Source of the DNA: JAITWN01 sp034002745
GTDB lineage: Bacteria > Pseudomonadota > Gammaproteobacteria > SZUA-140
DNA length: 64,000 nucleotides
Assembly (NCBI GenBank): GCA_034002745.1
Contig: JAVEZY010000005.1
Span: forward strand, 1-64,000
Direction of reading: 5' to 3'
Positions 16,073-24,848 of the stretch are shown piece after piece. The first letter of the stretch is position 1. Every line of letters starts with the position of its first letter. The notes beneath the pieces were generated by a model. It had not been told where the DNA came from and searched no databases. It saw only the letters and a list, made by a program, of their open reading frames with translations. A program made the position numbers and the translations under genes.

Positions 16073-16477
16073 ATGATCGAAATCATCACCGCCATATCGC
16101 TCTGGGAGCTGGTCAAGCATACCGGCAGCTGGGTCGCGAATCTGAAGCGGGCGCGGGGTGCGCGCAAGCGGGAGTCGATCGTCGCGCTGCGCAAGGTGAT
16201 TCTGGCCGCGGAGCGCACGGCGGTTTATCTGCGCGAGATTCGCGATACCGGCAAGCGTTCGCACCGTGCCGAGGGCGAGCTGGCGGCGCTGTGGACCGAG
16301 CTCGGCTTCGCGCTCGAGGATCTGGGCATCGAGCGCCTCGCGCAGCGTTGCCGCATCAGCGGCAAGCAGTGGGCGAAGCCGGACGACATGGATCCGGACT
16401 ACCTGAGCAAGGCGCACCTCGGCCTGCTGCGCATGGAGGCGATGGCGCGGGGCGTGCTGAAGGACATCGGCAAGTGA
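16073..16477 (+). CDS. Hypothetical protein, 134 residues
   Basis: Starts ATG 16073. It is predicted mostly helical and charged (RARGARKRESIVALRKVI; AERTAVYLREIRDTGKRSHRAEGELAALW), with no signal peptide or membrane segment beyond a weak hydrophobic start. A WTELGFALEDLGIERLAQRC segment and a KPDDMDPDYLSKAHLG segment follow. I recognise no family. It stands alone after the REP-like hairpin; codon use and GC look like the neighbours, so it is probably a real gene. Confidence 0.6.
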   Translation: MIEIITAISLWELVKHTGSWVANLKRARGARKRESIVALRKVILAAERTAVYLREIRDTGKRSHRAEGELAALWTELGFALEDLGIERLAQRCRISGKQWAKPDDMDPDYLSKAHLGLLRMEAMARGVLKDIGK

Positions 16478-16643
16478 GCGGCGGCGCGCTGGTTCGAATG
16501 TCAGGAGTTTCCCGGCGCGCCGGTGTTTGGATCTGATCGATGAGCGCCTGTCGTCCGATGGCAATCAGCGTCTGACCCACTGAACAGCAAATTTGTTCTC
16601 GGGTGAAAATGTCTGTCTCCAGCGTGGGCCGGGAGGTCCGGGT

Positions 16644-16925
16644 ATGAACCATCGCATCGAGATCCACTACTGTACGCAATGTCGCTGGCTGCTGCGTTCC
16701 GCGTGGATGGCTCAGGAGCTGCTCACCAGCTTCGAAGGAGATATCACCGAACTGGTCCTGAAGCCTGGCACCGGCGGCGTGTTCGAGATTCGCGTCGATG
16801 GCGAGATGCTGTGGTCACGCAAGGAGCAGGGACGCTTTCCCGAAATCACCGAACTGAAGCGGGCGCTGCGCAACCGCATTGCGCCCGATCGCCCGCTGGG
16901 GCATATCGATCGGAAAAATGAATAG
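16644..16925 (+). CDS. SelT/SelW/SelH (Rdx) family thioredoxin-like protein
   Basis: 93 residues from ATG 16644. The Rdx signature is clear: IEIHYCTQCRWLLRSAWMAQ with CxxC at CTQC, where eukaryotic and some bacterial relatives have CxxU, then the GGVFEIRVDGEMLWSR strand pair and a FPEITELKRALR helix. Family members are small redox proteins of unknown partner. An upstream ATG at 16593 would add 17 unconserved residues and is rejected. It precedes a tandem repeat and is not in an operon. Confidence 0.88.
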   Translation: MNHRIEIHYCTQCRWLLRSAWMAQELLTSFEGDITELVLKPGTGGVFEIRVDGEMLWSRKEQGRFPEITELKRALRNRIAPDRPLGHIDRKNE

Positions 16926-16934
16926 CAGCGGCGG

Positions 16935-17248
16935 TGGCAATCGGGGTCAGATCCCAGCGTGAAGGCGCGCCGAGCGTCGGCGTTCATGTCCGGTCGATGA
17001 TGCGCCTGCTGTTGGGCGGCGATCAGGGTCTGACCCCACGTGGCAACCGGGGTCAGACCCCGTTGTGAAGGCGCGCCGAGCGTCGGCGTTCATGTCCGGT
17101 CGATGATGCGCCTGCTGTTGGGCGGCGATCAGGGTCTGACCCCTCGTGGCAACCGGGGTCAGACCCCAGCGTGAAGGCGCGCCGAGCGTCGGCGTTCATG
17201 TCCGGTCGATGATGCGCCTGCTGTTGGGCGGCGATCAGGGTCTGACCC
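16935..17248. repeat. Three-copy 106-bp tandem repeat bounded by GGGGTCAGACCCC motifs
   Basis: Copies begin at 16935, 17041 and 17147, an exact 106-base period; the third is cut at about 17248. Each begins TGGCAA(T/C)C-GGGGTCAG-A(C/T)CCC and ends GATCA-GGGTCTGACCC, so each unit has the palindrome at both edges. The interior, GAAGGCGCGCCGAGCG... to ...TGTTGGGCGGC, is nearly identical in all copies. It holds no plausible gene and accounts for the gap between the SelT-like gene and ybeL. Confidence 0.95.
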
Positions 17249-17299
17249 TCCGGACGTTCAGTGATCCGGCTGCGCCGACTTCCCACTTTTCACTGAATA

Positions 17300-17827
17300 T
17301 CAATCCGGCGCGCTTCCCGTTCTCACGAACACGCTGCCGTGGCAGCCGGGACAGGGCGGGATGCGGCCGGTGGCATGGAAGCGTACGGTGTGATGGCACT
17401 CCGGGCATTGCAGGGTGCCGATGCCGGTGATCTGGCCGGTACGGTACTCGGTGACGTCGTCGGCGCGGGCCTGCATCTCCAGTTCGAGCAGCTCGAAGCG
17501 GGTCCGGTCGGCCACCGAGGAGAACAGGTCGAGCAGGCGTTTCTCCACGATTTCGAGATCCAGGCGGAGCCAGTCGAGGAGTTCGCTTTCCTTGTCGCCG
17601 GCGAGGAAGGCGGCGGCGTCCTCGATATCGCGGCGCAGGTAGTTCCCGATCCGTTCCGCTTCCTCGCGGCTGAGTTCGCCGAGTTCGACGGCGCGGTCCT
17701 TGGCCGCATCGAGCAGCCGGGAGAGTCGGGGTTCTCCGGTGGCCTGGTCCGCGCCGTCATGCCGGAGGCGTTCCAGCATGCGTTCATAGGCCGATATGAG
17801 GCGTCTGTCATTGTCGTGTTCAGCCAT
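17300..17827 (-). CDS. ybeL: DUF1451 zinc-ribbon protein (YbeL-like)
   Basis: 175 residues. A long helical N-terminal part (AYERMLERLRHDG ... EEAERIGNYLRRDIEDAAAFL) leads to a C-terminal zinc ribbon: GTLQCPECHHTVRF and PPCPGCHGSVFVR, giving two CxxC knuckles. Function is unknown; E. coli ybeL also lies near leuS. It is transcribed divergently from leuS across 93 bases, which must hold both promoters. Confidence 0.88.
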   Translation of the reverse strand: MAEHDNDRRLISAYERMLERLRHDGADQATGEPRLSRLLDAAKDRAVELGELSREEAERIGNYLRRDIEDAAAFLAGDKESELLDWLRLDLEIVEKRLLDLFSSVADRTRFELLELEMQARADDVTEYRTGQITGIGTLQCPECHHTVRFHATGRIPPCPGCHGSVFVRTGSAPD

Positions 17828-17920
17828 GGCACGGGCTCCCTGTTGTCCATGCAGGTCACGCTACGGTATCCTAGCACTCTTTCAATCGCCCCCGGCATCG
17901 CAGGCTAAGTCGCTGCATTC

Positions 17921-20386
17921 ATGGAAAAAATATCAGAATCCGAGTACCGTCCCGCCGAGCTCGAGCAGCGCGTCCAGCAGATATGGGAGGAAAGCGGTGC
18001 GTTTCGCGTCGTCGAGGACCCGGCGCGCGAGAAGTACTACTGCCTGGCCATGTTCCCCTATCCGAGCGGGCGGCTGCACATGGGGCATGTGCGCAATTAC
18101 ACCATTGGCGACGTGATCGCCCGCTATCAGCGCATGCTCGGCCGCAATGTGCTGCAGCCGATGGGCTGGGATGCGTTCGGGCTGCCTGCCGAGAATGCGG
18201 CGATCCAGAACCGGGTGCCGCCGGCGCGCTGGACGCGCGAGAACATCGCCTACATGCGCGGTCAGCTCAGGCGCCTGGGCTTCGGCTACGACTGGTCGCG
18301 CGAGATCGCGACCTGCGATCCCGACTATTATCGCTGGGAGCAGTGGCTGTTCACGCGCCTGCTGCGCAAGGGGCTTGCCTATCGGCGCACCTCGCCGGTC
18401 AACTGGTGTCCCAATGATCAGACCGTGCTCGCCAATGAACAGGTGGTGGACGGTTGCTGCTGGCGCTGCGACACGCCGGTGGAGCGGCGCGAGATCTCGC
18501 AATGGTTCCTGAAGATCACCGACTATGCGGAAGAGCTGCTCACCGGCCTCGACCGCCTCGATGGCTGGCCCGAGCAGGTGCGCACCATGCAGCGCAACTG
18601 GATCGGCCGCTCGGAAGGCTTGGAGTTGGAGTTCGGCCTCGAGGGGCGTGAGGACCGGCTTACGGTCTATACCACCCGCCCCGATACCCTGCTTGGCGTG
18701 AGCTACGTGGCGGTCGCCGCCGAGCATCCGCTGGCGCGCGAAGCCGCGGCGCAGCGCCCTGAGGTGCGGGACTTCATCGACGAGTGCGCCCGCGGCGGCG
18801 TCGCCGAGCAGGCGCTGGAGACGATGGAAAAGCGTGGCATGGATCTCGGGATCGCCGCGATCCATCCCGTCACCGGCGAACGCATTCCGGTATGGGTCGC
18901 GAACTTCGTGCTCATGGGTTACGGCAGCGGTGCGGTGATGGCGGTTCCGGCTCATGATCAGCGTGACTGGGAGTTCGCCCGCGCCTACGGGCTCCCGCTG
19001 CGCCAGGTGATCGCGCCGGCCGACGGCGCGCCCGTGGATCTGACGCAGCAGGCCTGGACCGAGCGTGGCGTGCTCGTCGACTCCGGAGAGTTCAGCGGGC
19101 TCACTTCGGCCGAAGCCTTCGATGCCATCGCCGACTGGCTGGCGGCGCGCGGCCGCGGCCGGCGCAAGGTGAACTACCGTCTGCGCGACTGGGGCGTGTC
19201 GCGCCAGCGTTACTGGGGCGCACCGATTCCGATCATCAAGTGCTCCGCCTGTGGCGATGTGCCGGTGCCCGACGAGGATCTGCCGGTCGTGCTGCCCGAG
19301 GAAGTCACTCTCGATGGCGTCGGTTCGCCGCTGAAGAAGATGTCCGGGTTCTTCAGCGTGAAGTGCCCGTCCTGCGGCGGGGAGGCGGAGCGCGAGACCG
19401 ATACCTTCGATACCTTCATGGAATCGTCCTGGTACTACGCGCGCTATACGTGCCGCGACAGTGACGAAGCCATGCTCGACGCTCGCGCGGGTTACTGGCT
19501 GCCCGTCGATCAGTACATCGGCGGCATCGAGCACGCGATCCTGCACCTGCTCTATGCGCGCTTCTACCATCGACTGTTGCGCGACGAGGGGCTGGCCCCC
19601 GGCGACGAACCGTTCACGCGCCTGCTCACCCAGGGCATGGTGCTCAAGGACGGCGCCAAGATGTCCAAGTCGAAAGGGAATACAGTCGATCCGCAGGAGC
19701 TGATCGAACGCTACGGCGCCGATACCGTGCGCCTGTTCATGATGTTCGCCGCGCCGCCGGAGCAGTCGCTCGACTGGTCCGACAGCGGCGTGGACGGCGC
19801 ATCGCGCTTTCTCAAGCGTCTGTGGAAGCTGGTCACCGGCGATGCGGCGGACGACCCCGCGCCGGCGCTCGATCCGGCGGCGCTCGATGGCGGGCAGCGC
19901 GAGCTGCGTCGCAAGACGCACGAGACCATCGCCAAGGTCAGCGACGACATCGGCCGGCGCTACACTTTCAATACCGCGATCGCGGCGGTGATGGAACTGA
20001 TGAACGTGGTCGCGAAATTCGAGGATCGCTCGCCGCAGGGGCGCGCCGTTCTGCGCGAGAGCATGGAAGCCGTGGTGCTGCTGCTCTCGCCGGTGGTGCC
20101 TCACATCTGCCAGGAGTTGTGGGCGGTCCTTGGACGGGAGGGCCTGGTCATCGACGCACGCTGGCCCCAGGCCGATCCGGACGCCCTGGTCCGGGATACG
20201 GTGGAGATCGTGGTCCAGGTCAACGGCAAGCTGCGCGCCCGCGTCTCCGTGCCTGCCGGCGGCGGCAGCGCGGCGATCGAGGCGGCGGCGCGCGCGGATG
20301 ACAACGTGCAGCGTTTCCTCGAGGACGTCACGGTGCGCAAGGTCATCGTGGTGGCGGACAAGCTGGTCAATTTCGTGGTTTCCTGA
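17921..20386 (+). CDS. leuS: Leucyl-tRNA synthetase
   Basis: 821 residues, slightly shorter than E. coli (860). Class I signatures are PSGRLHMGHVRN (HIGH) near residue 48 and KMSKSKGN near residue 580; the CP1 editing domain lies between (VYTTRPDTLLGVSYV). Zinc-ribbon cysteines are present (CSACGDVPVP; CPSCGGE). It charges tRNA-Leu in the cytoplasm. It heads the leuS-lptE-holA unit. Confidence 0.98.
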   Translation: MEKISESEYRPAELEQRVQQIWEESGAFRVVEDPAREKYYCLAMFPYPSGRLHMGHVRNYTIGDVIARYQRMLGRNVLQPMGWDAFGLPAENAAIQNRVPPARWTRENIAYMRGQLRRLGFGYDWSREIATCDPDYYRWEQWLFTRLLRKGLAYRRTSPVNWCPNDQTVLANEQVVDGCCWRCDTPVERREISQWFLKITDYAEELLTGLDRLDGWPEQVRTMQRNWIGRSEGLELEFGLEGREDRLTVYTTRPDTLLGVSYVAVAAEHPLAREAAAQRPEVRDFIDECARGGVAEQALETMEKRGMDLGIAAIHPVTGERIPVWVANFVLMGYGSGAVMAVPAHDQRDWEFARAYGLPLRQVIAPADGAPVDLTQQAWTERGVLVDSGEFSGLTSAEAFDAIADWLAARGRGRRKVNYRLRDWGVSRQRYWGAPIPIIKCSACGDVPVPDEDLPVVLPEEVTLDGVGSPLKKMSGFFSVKCPSCGGEAERETDTFDTFMESSWYYARYTCRDSDEAMLDARAGYWLPVDQYIGGIEHAILHLLYARFYHRLLRDEGLAPGDEPFTRLLTQGMVLKDGAKMSKSKGNTVDPQELIERYGADTVRLFMMFAAPPEQSLDWSDSGVDGASRFLKRLWKLVTGDAADDPAPALDPAALDGGQRELRRKTHETIAKVSDDIGRRYTFNTAIAAVMELMNVVAKFEDRSPQGRAVLRESMEAVVLLLSPVVPHICQELWAVLGREGLVIDARWPQADPDALVRDTVEIVVQVNGKLRARVSVPAGGGSAAIEAAARADDNVQRFLEDVTVRKVIVVADKLVNFVVS

Positions 20387-20411
20387 GCAGGGCCGCGGCG
20401 GCTCGGAGGGG

Positions 20412-20981
20412 ATGGTGAGCAGATCGCGGACGGGTGTGCGATGCATGATGCTGGCGTTGGCGCTCGCCGTGCTGGCGGGCTGCGGCTTTCATCTGCGCGG
20501 GTCCCAGGGCGAGTTCGAGTCGATTCCGCCGGTTTTCGTGCGCGGCGGCGATCCCGCGGCGCTCGAACTGCGCCAGATGCTGCGCATGGCCGGATCGACG
20601 GTGGCCGAGACTCCCGCGCAGGCCGGGCTGATCGTGGCGGTAACCGACGTCCGGCGAGAGCGCCGCGTGCTGTCGGTGGGTACGCGCGGACGAGTGCAGG
20701 AGTACCAGTTGCTCTATCAGCTCGACTGGCACGGCGAGGATCGCGAAGGCCGTCAGATAGTCGCCGCTGAAACCATCTCACAATCGCGCAGTTTCTCCTT
20801 CGACGAGACCGATGTCATCGCCAAGAGCAACGAGGAGGATTTCCTCTTCCGTGACATGCAGCGCAATGCGGTGATGCAGATCATGCGCCGGCTCCAGGTC
20901 GTCGACTTCGATGAACTCGAGGCCGCGACGGAAGACGCGGTCGACGCCCCGCCGGAGTCGGTGCTGGAGGCTGCGCCTTGA
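20412..20981 (+). CDS. lptE: LPS-assembly lipoprotein LptE
   Basis: 189 residues. Lipobox LAVLAGCGFHLRG: the GCGFHLRG form is diagnostic of LptE. The body matches the family (QYRLLYQLDW-like VQEYQLLYQLDWHG; DMQRNAVMQIMRRL). It plugs the LptD barrel and helps insert LPS into the outer membrane. ATG 20412 is 25 bases after leuS. The stop is within TTGA, shared with the holA start. Confidence 0.93.
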   Translation: MVSRSRTGVRCMMLALALAVLAGCGFHLRGSQGEFESIPPVFVRGGDPAALELRQMLRMAGSTVAETPAQAGLIVAVTDVRRERRVLSVGTRGRVQEYQLLYQLDWHGEDREGRQIVAAETISQSRSFSFDETDVIAKSNEEDFLFRDMQRNAVMQIMRRLQVVDFDELEAATEDAVDAPPESVLEAAP

Positions 20982-22021
20982 AGCTGCGCGCGGATCAACT
21001 CGCCGGACACCTCGAGCGACCGCTGGTGCCGATCTATCTGGTGAGTAGCGACGAGCCTCTGCTGGTGCAGGAGGCCTGCGATGCGATACGTGCTGCCGCG
21101 CGTGCCCAGGGTTTCAGCGAGCGTACGGTGTTCGAGGTTGACGGCACCTTCGACTGGAATGCGCTGCGCCAGGCCACGGGCAACCTGTCCCTGTTCGCCG
21201 AGCGCCGGCTGGTCGAGCTGCGTTTCGCCGCTCCCAGGATCGGAGACGGGAGCGAGCCGCTTCAGGAGTTTGCCGCGCAGCCGCCGGGCGACACTCTGCT
21301 GCTGATCGTTTTCCCCAGGCTGGACAGCCAGTTGCAGAAAAGCAAATGGTACGCGGCGATCGAGCGCGCCGGCGCTGTGCTGCACCTGTGGCCGCCTGAC
21401 CAGGCGCAGTTGCCCGGTTGGGTGGCGCGGCGCATGACGATGCGCGGCCTGCGGCCGGGCAAGGGAGCCGCCGACCTGCTCGCCGAGCGCTCGGAAGGCA
21501 ATCTGCTGGCCTGCGTGCAGGAGATCGAGAAGATTCTCCTGCTGCGTGGTCCGGGTCCGATCGAAGCCGAGGAAGTGTTGCAGGCGGTGGCGGACAGCGC
21601 CCGCTATGACATCTATGACCTGTCCGACGCGGCCCTCGCCGGCGACGCCCCGCGCTGTCTGCGCGTGATGCGGGGGCTGCGCGAGGAAGGCGTGGAACCT
21701 CCGCTGGTGCTTTGGGCCCTCACCCGCGCCATTCGCGATCATGCCGGTTTCGCTGCCCGGCGCGAGGCGGGAGAGAATCTGGAGCAGCTGCTGCGCTTCG
21801 ATCGCGTGTGGTCGCGTCGCCAGGGCCTGATCGAGCGTGCCCTGCGGCGGCACGGCCGGCAGGCGTGGTGGAATCTGTTGCGCCGCGCCGCCCGCATCGA
21901 TCGCGTGGCCAAGGGGCAGGCGCCGGGCAATGCCTGGGACGAATTGCTACAATTGACCCTGATCATCGCCGGTGCGTTTCCGGTCACCGCCATTCGGGAA
22001 GAAGAAAGTGGATATCGCTGA
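20978..22021 (+). CDS. holA: DNA polymerase III subunit delta
   Basis: 347 residues starting TTG 20978, overlapping the lptE stop (TTGA). The family start is recognisable in RPLVPIYLVSSDEPLLVQEAC, followed by TFDWNAL, LFAERRLVELR and DIYDLSDAALAGD. It is the clamp-loader subunit that opens the beta clamp. leuS-lptE-holA is a conserved gammaproteobacterial order. Its 3' end overlaps proA by 14 bases. Confidence 0.94.
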   Translation: MKLRADQLAGHLERPLVPIYLVSSDEPLLVQEACDAIRAAARAQGFSERTVFEVDGTFDWNALRQATGNLSLFAERRLVELRFAAPRIGDGSEPLQEFAAQPPGDTLLLIVFPRLDSQLQKSKWYAAIERAGAVLHLWPPDQAQLPGWVARRMTMRGLRPGKGAADLLAERSEGNLLACVQEIEKILLLRGPGPIEAEEVLQAVADSARYDIYDLSDAALAGDAPRCLRVMRGLREEGVEPPLVLWALTRAIRDHAGFAARREAGENLEQLLRFDRVWSRRQGLIERALRRHGRQAWWNLLRRAARIDRVAKGQAPGNAWDELLQLTLIIAGAFPVTAIREEESGYR

Positions 22022-23264
22022 ATACATGCAGGACGTCGGTCGCCGCGCCCGCGGCGCCGCCCGCGACATGGCCCGGGCTTCCACCGCAGCCAGGAACCGC
22101 GCGCTCGAGGCGATCGCCGACGCGCTGGAAAAGGCCGAGGAGCGCCTGCTCGAAGCCAACGCGCGGGATCTCGATGCGGCACGTGAACGCGGCCTTGCGA
22201 GCGCGCTGATCGATCGCCTGACGCTCAATGCCGACCGCATCCGCTCGATGGCCGATGGATTGCGCCAGATCGCCGCGCTGCCCGATCCGGTCGGGACGGT
22301 GACTGACCTGTCCTACCGGCCCTCCGGCATTCAGGTCGGCCGCATGCGCGTCCCGCTCGGCGTCATCGGCATCATTTACGAGGCGCGTCCCAACGTCACC
22401 GCGGATGCCGCGGGTCTGTGCCTGAAATCGGGCAACGCTGCCATCCTGCGTGGCGGCTCCGAGGCGCTGCACGCCAACCAGGCGATCGCCGCCTGCGTCC
22501 ATGCCGGACTGGCGGAAGCGGGGCTGCCGCCCCACGCCGTGCAGGTGATCGGCGTGACCGACCGCGCCGCGGTCGGCGAGCTGCTGCGCATGCAGGAATA
22601 CGTCGACATCATCGTGCCGCGCGGCGGCCAGAGCCTGATCGACCGCGTGATGCGCGAGTCGCAGGTGCCGGTGATCAAGCATTACGCGGGCGTCTGTCAC
22701 GTCTACATTGACGATCATGCCGACAGGGACAAGGCGATTGCTGTGGCCGTGAACGCAAAGACCCAGCGTTACGGCACCTGCAATACGATGGAGACCCTGC
22801 TGGTGGCCAGCGGCATTGCCGCGAGCATCCTGCCGGTGCTGGCGGAGCGCTATCGCGAGAAGGGCGTCGAGCTGCGCGGCTGCGCGGCCACTCGGGCGAT
22901 CCTCCCCGAAGCGCTGGAGGCGACGGAGGAGGACTGGAGCGCCGAGTACCTGGCGCCCATCCTGTCCATCCACATCGTCGCCGGACTCGACGAGGCGATG
23001 GAGCACATCTACCGTTACGGAACCGGACACACCGATGCCATCGTTACCGAGGATCTGGCGCGCGCACGGCGTTTCCTGCGCGAGGTCGATTCGAGTTCGG
23101 TGATGGTGAATGCCTCGACCCGTTTCGCCGATGGCTATGAGTACGGCCTCGGCGCGGAGATCGGCATCAGCACCGACAAGCTGCATGCCCGCGGGCCGGT
23201 CGGACTCGAAGGGCTGACCTCGCAGAAGTTCGTCGTCATCGGCGACGGACACGGCCGCACGTGA
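22008..23264 (+). CDS. proA: Glutamate-5-semialdehyde (gamma-glutamyl phosphate) reductase
   Basis: 418 residues, matching ProA (417 in E. coli). GTG 22008, preceded by GGGAAGAAGAAA, gives the conserved start DIAEYMQDVGRRAR. The catalytic cysteine lies in QRYGTCNTMETLL, and other blocks are GVIGIIYEARPNVTADAA and SVMVNASTRFADG. It makes the second step of proline synthesis with NADPH. It overlaps holA by 14 bases; proB is not in the window. Confidence 0.97.
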   Translation: MDIAEYMQDVGRRARGAARDMARASTAARNRALEAIADALEKAEERLLEANARDLDAARERGLASALIDRLTLNADRIRSMADGLRQIAALPDPVGTVTDLSYRPSGIQVGRMRVPLGVIGIIYEARPNVTADAAGLCLKSGNAAILRGGSEALHANQAIAACVHAGLAEAGLPPHAVQVIGVTDRAAVGELLRMQEYVDIIVPRGGQSLIDRVMRESQVPVIKHYAGVCHVYIDDHADRDKAIAVAVNAKTQRYGTCNTMETLLVASGIAASILPVLAERYREKGVELRGCAATRAILPEALEATEEDWSAEYLAPILSIHIVAGLDEAMEHIYRYGTGHTDAIVTEDLARARRFLREVDSSSVMVNASTRFADGYEYGLGAEIGISTDKLHARGPVGLEGLTSQKFVVIGDGHGRT

Positions 23265-23322
23265 CCGCCCGGGCGCACGGAATTTCGACTGGCCGCCGCG
23301 TGTGGCGCGCGGACCGGCCGGC

Positions 23323-23991
23323 ATGCGGCACGTGATCGGTATCCTGGGGGGCACTTTCGATCCGGTCCACTATGGGCACCTGCGTTGCGCGCTCGAAGTG
23401 CAGCAGGACTGTGGGCTGGAGCAGGTGCGCTTCATGCCCTGCGGACAGCCGCCGCATCGCCGGCCGCCCGCCGCCGATGCCGCCCGGCGCCTCGCCATGC
23501 TCGAAGCCGCGACCTGCGATCATCCCGGCTTCAGGGTCGACACCCGCGAACTGCGCCGCGATGGTCCGTCCTACACGGTGGACACTCTGCTGTCGCTGCG
23601 AGAGGAACTTCCCGATGCGCCGCTGTGTCTCCTTCTTGGCATGGATGCGTTCCTCGGCCTGCCCTCCTGGAGCCGCTGGGAACGTCTGATCGAACTGGCC
23701 CACCTGATCGTCATGTGTCGTCCGGGGGCGGATCCTGCACTGGCGGCGGCGCCGCTGCGGGAATTGCTGCAGGCGCGCCGGGTGGAGTCCCCGCGCGAAC
23801 TGCGACAGCAGCCGGCGGGCGCGATCCTGCTGCAGCCGGTGACGCAACTCGACATTTCCGCGAGCCGGATCCGCGATTTGATCGCGCGCGGGCGCAGCGT
23901 CCGATACCTGCTGCCCGATCGCGTGCTCGACCATATCCGCCGCGAACGGCTTTATCTGGACATCCCGATGGGCGAAACGGAGTTGGCATGA
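23323..23991 (+). CDS. nadD: Nicotinate-nucleotide adenylyltransferase
   Basis: 222 residues. The nucleotidyltransferase signature GILGGTFDPVHYGHLR is at the N-terminus, and the C-terminal ISASRIRDLIARGRS matches the ISSTxIR motif. It makes deamido-NAD from nicotinate mononucleotide and ATP. ATG 23323 is the start that places the signature at residue 5. It is coupled by ATGA to rsfS. Confidence 0.96.
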   Translation: MRHVIGILGGTFDPVHYGHLRCALEVQQDCGLEQVRFMPCGQPPHRRPPAADAARRLAMLEAATCDHPGFRVDTRELRRDGPSYTVDTLLSLREELPDAPLCLLLGMDAFLGLPSWSRWERLIELAHLIVMCRPGADPALAAAPLRELLQARRVESPRELRQQPAGAILLQPVTQLDISASRIRDLIARGRSVRYLLPDRVLDHIRRERLYLDIPMGETELA

Positions 23992-24341
23992 CACCCGAAG
24001 AATTGAAGGATCTTGCCCAGGCGGCGCTGGAGGAAATGAAGGCAGTGGACATCACCGTGCTCGACGTGCGCAAGGTGTCCAGCATCACCGACTACATGCT
24101 CGTCGCCAGCGGCACGTCCGATCGGCACGTTCGTTCGGTGATCGGCGGCGTGGTGGAGAAGATGCGCGAGCGCGGCGTGAAGCCGCTCGGCGTGGAAGGG
24201 GAAACGCATGCACAGTGGGCGCTGGTCGACCTCGGGGATGTCATCGTCCATGTCATGCGCCCCGAAGTGCGCGAGTTCTACCAATTGGAGAAGCTGTGGG
24301 GATTCGACGGCGGCGAGGCGGAGGGCGGGACGGCGCGGTGA
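23988..24341 (+). CDS. rsfS: Ribosome silencing factor RsfS
   Basis: 117 residues. Conserved blocks are VLDVRKVSSITDYMLVASGTSDRHV, with GVEGETHAQWALVDLGDVIVHV and REFYQLEKLWG at the C-terminus (the reader should see two adjoining motifs in the first). RsfS binds ribosomal protein uL14 and blocks subunit joining in nutrient limitation. Its start overlaps the nadD stop by four bases and rlmH follows, the usual nadD-rsfS-rlmH order. Confidence 0.95.
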   Translation: MTPEELKDLAQAALEEMKAVDITVLDVRKVSSITDYMLVASGTSDRHVRSVIGGVVEKMRERGVKPLGVEGETHAQWALVDLGDVIVHVMRPEVREFYQLEKLWGFDGGEAEGGTAR

Positions 24342-24373
24342 GCCTTTCCGGTTCTCGGCGCTGAGCGGCAGCG

Positions 24374-24844
24374 ATGCGCATCCATCTGCTGGCGGTGGGC
24401 GAGAAGCCCGACGCCTGGGTCAGCGCCGGCTATCGCGAATTCGCGCGGCGGCTGCCGCCGGAGTGCGCGCTGCATCTGACCGAAATTCCCGCTGGCCGGC
24501 GTGGCCGCAACGCCGACATCGCGCGACTGATGGCGCAGGAAGGCGAGCGGCTGCTGCAGGCCGTGCCTTCCGGTGCGTGCATCGTGGCGCTCGACGTGCG
24601 CGGGCAATCATGGAGCACCGAGGAACTGGCCGCGCGCATGGCGCGCTGGATGCAGGAAGGGCGCGATCTGGCGATCATGATCGGCGGCCCCGACGGCTTG
24701 TCGCCGGCCTGCCTGGAGCGCGCCGAACTGCGCTGGTCCCTGTCGCCGCTTACGCTTCCTCACGCCCTCGTGCGCGTCCTCGTCGCCGAGCAGCTCTACC
24801 GGGCATGGTCCATCTGCCGCGGACATCCCTATCATCGGGGATGA
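24374..24844 (+). CDS. rlmH: 23S rRNA (pseudouridine1915-N3)-methyltransferase RlmH
   Basis: 156 residues, the normal family length. The SPOUT-fold SAM knot is visible as LAIMIGGPDGL and WSLSPLTLPHALVRVLVAEQLYR, split between two strands, with the C-terminal HPYHRG that contacts the rRNA. It methylates pseudouridine 1915 in helix 69. In many relatives mrdA follows; here maf and rng follow instead. Confidence 0.96.
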   Translation: MRIHLLAVGEKPDAWVSAGYREFARRLPPECALHLTEIPAGRRGRNADIARLMAQEGERLLQAVPSGACIVALDVRGQSWSTEELAARMARWMQEGRDLAIMIGGPDGLSPACLERAELRWSLSPLTLPHALVRVLVAEQLYRAWSICRGHPYHRG

Positions 24845-24848
24845 GCCC

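Noticed and set aside
16935..17248. CRISPR array
   Set aside because: The repeat period is 106 bases and units are identical along their length, with no short repeat plus unique spacer pattern.
17933..20446. Long minus-strand open frame opposite leuS
   Set aside because: It mirrors leuS codons, has no recognisable domain, and leuS on the plus strand has complete class I synthetase motifs.
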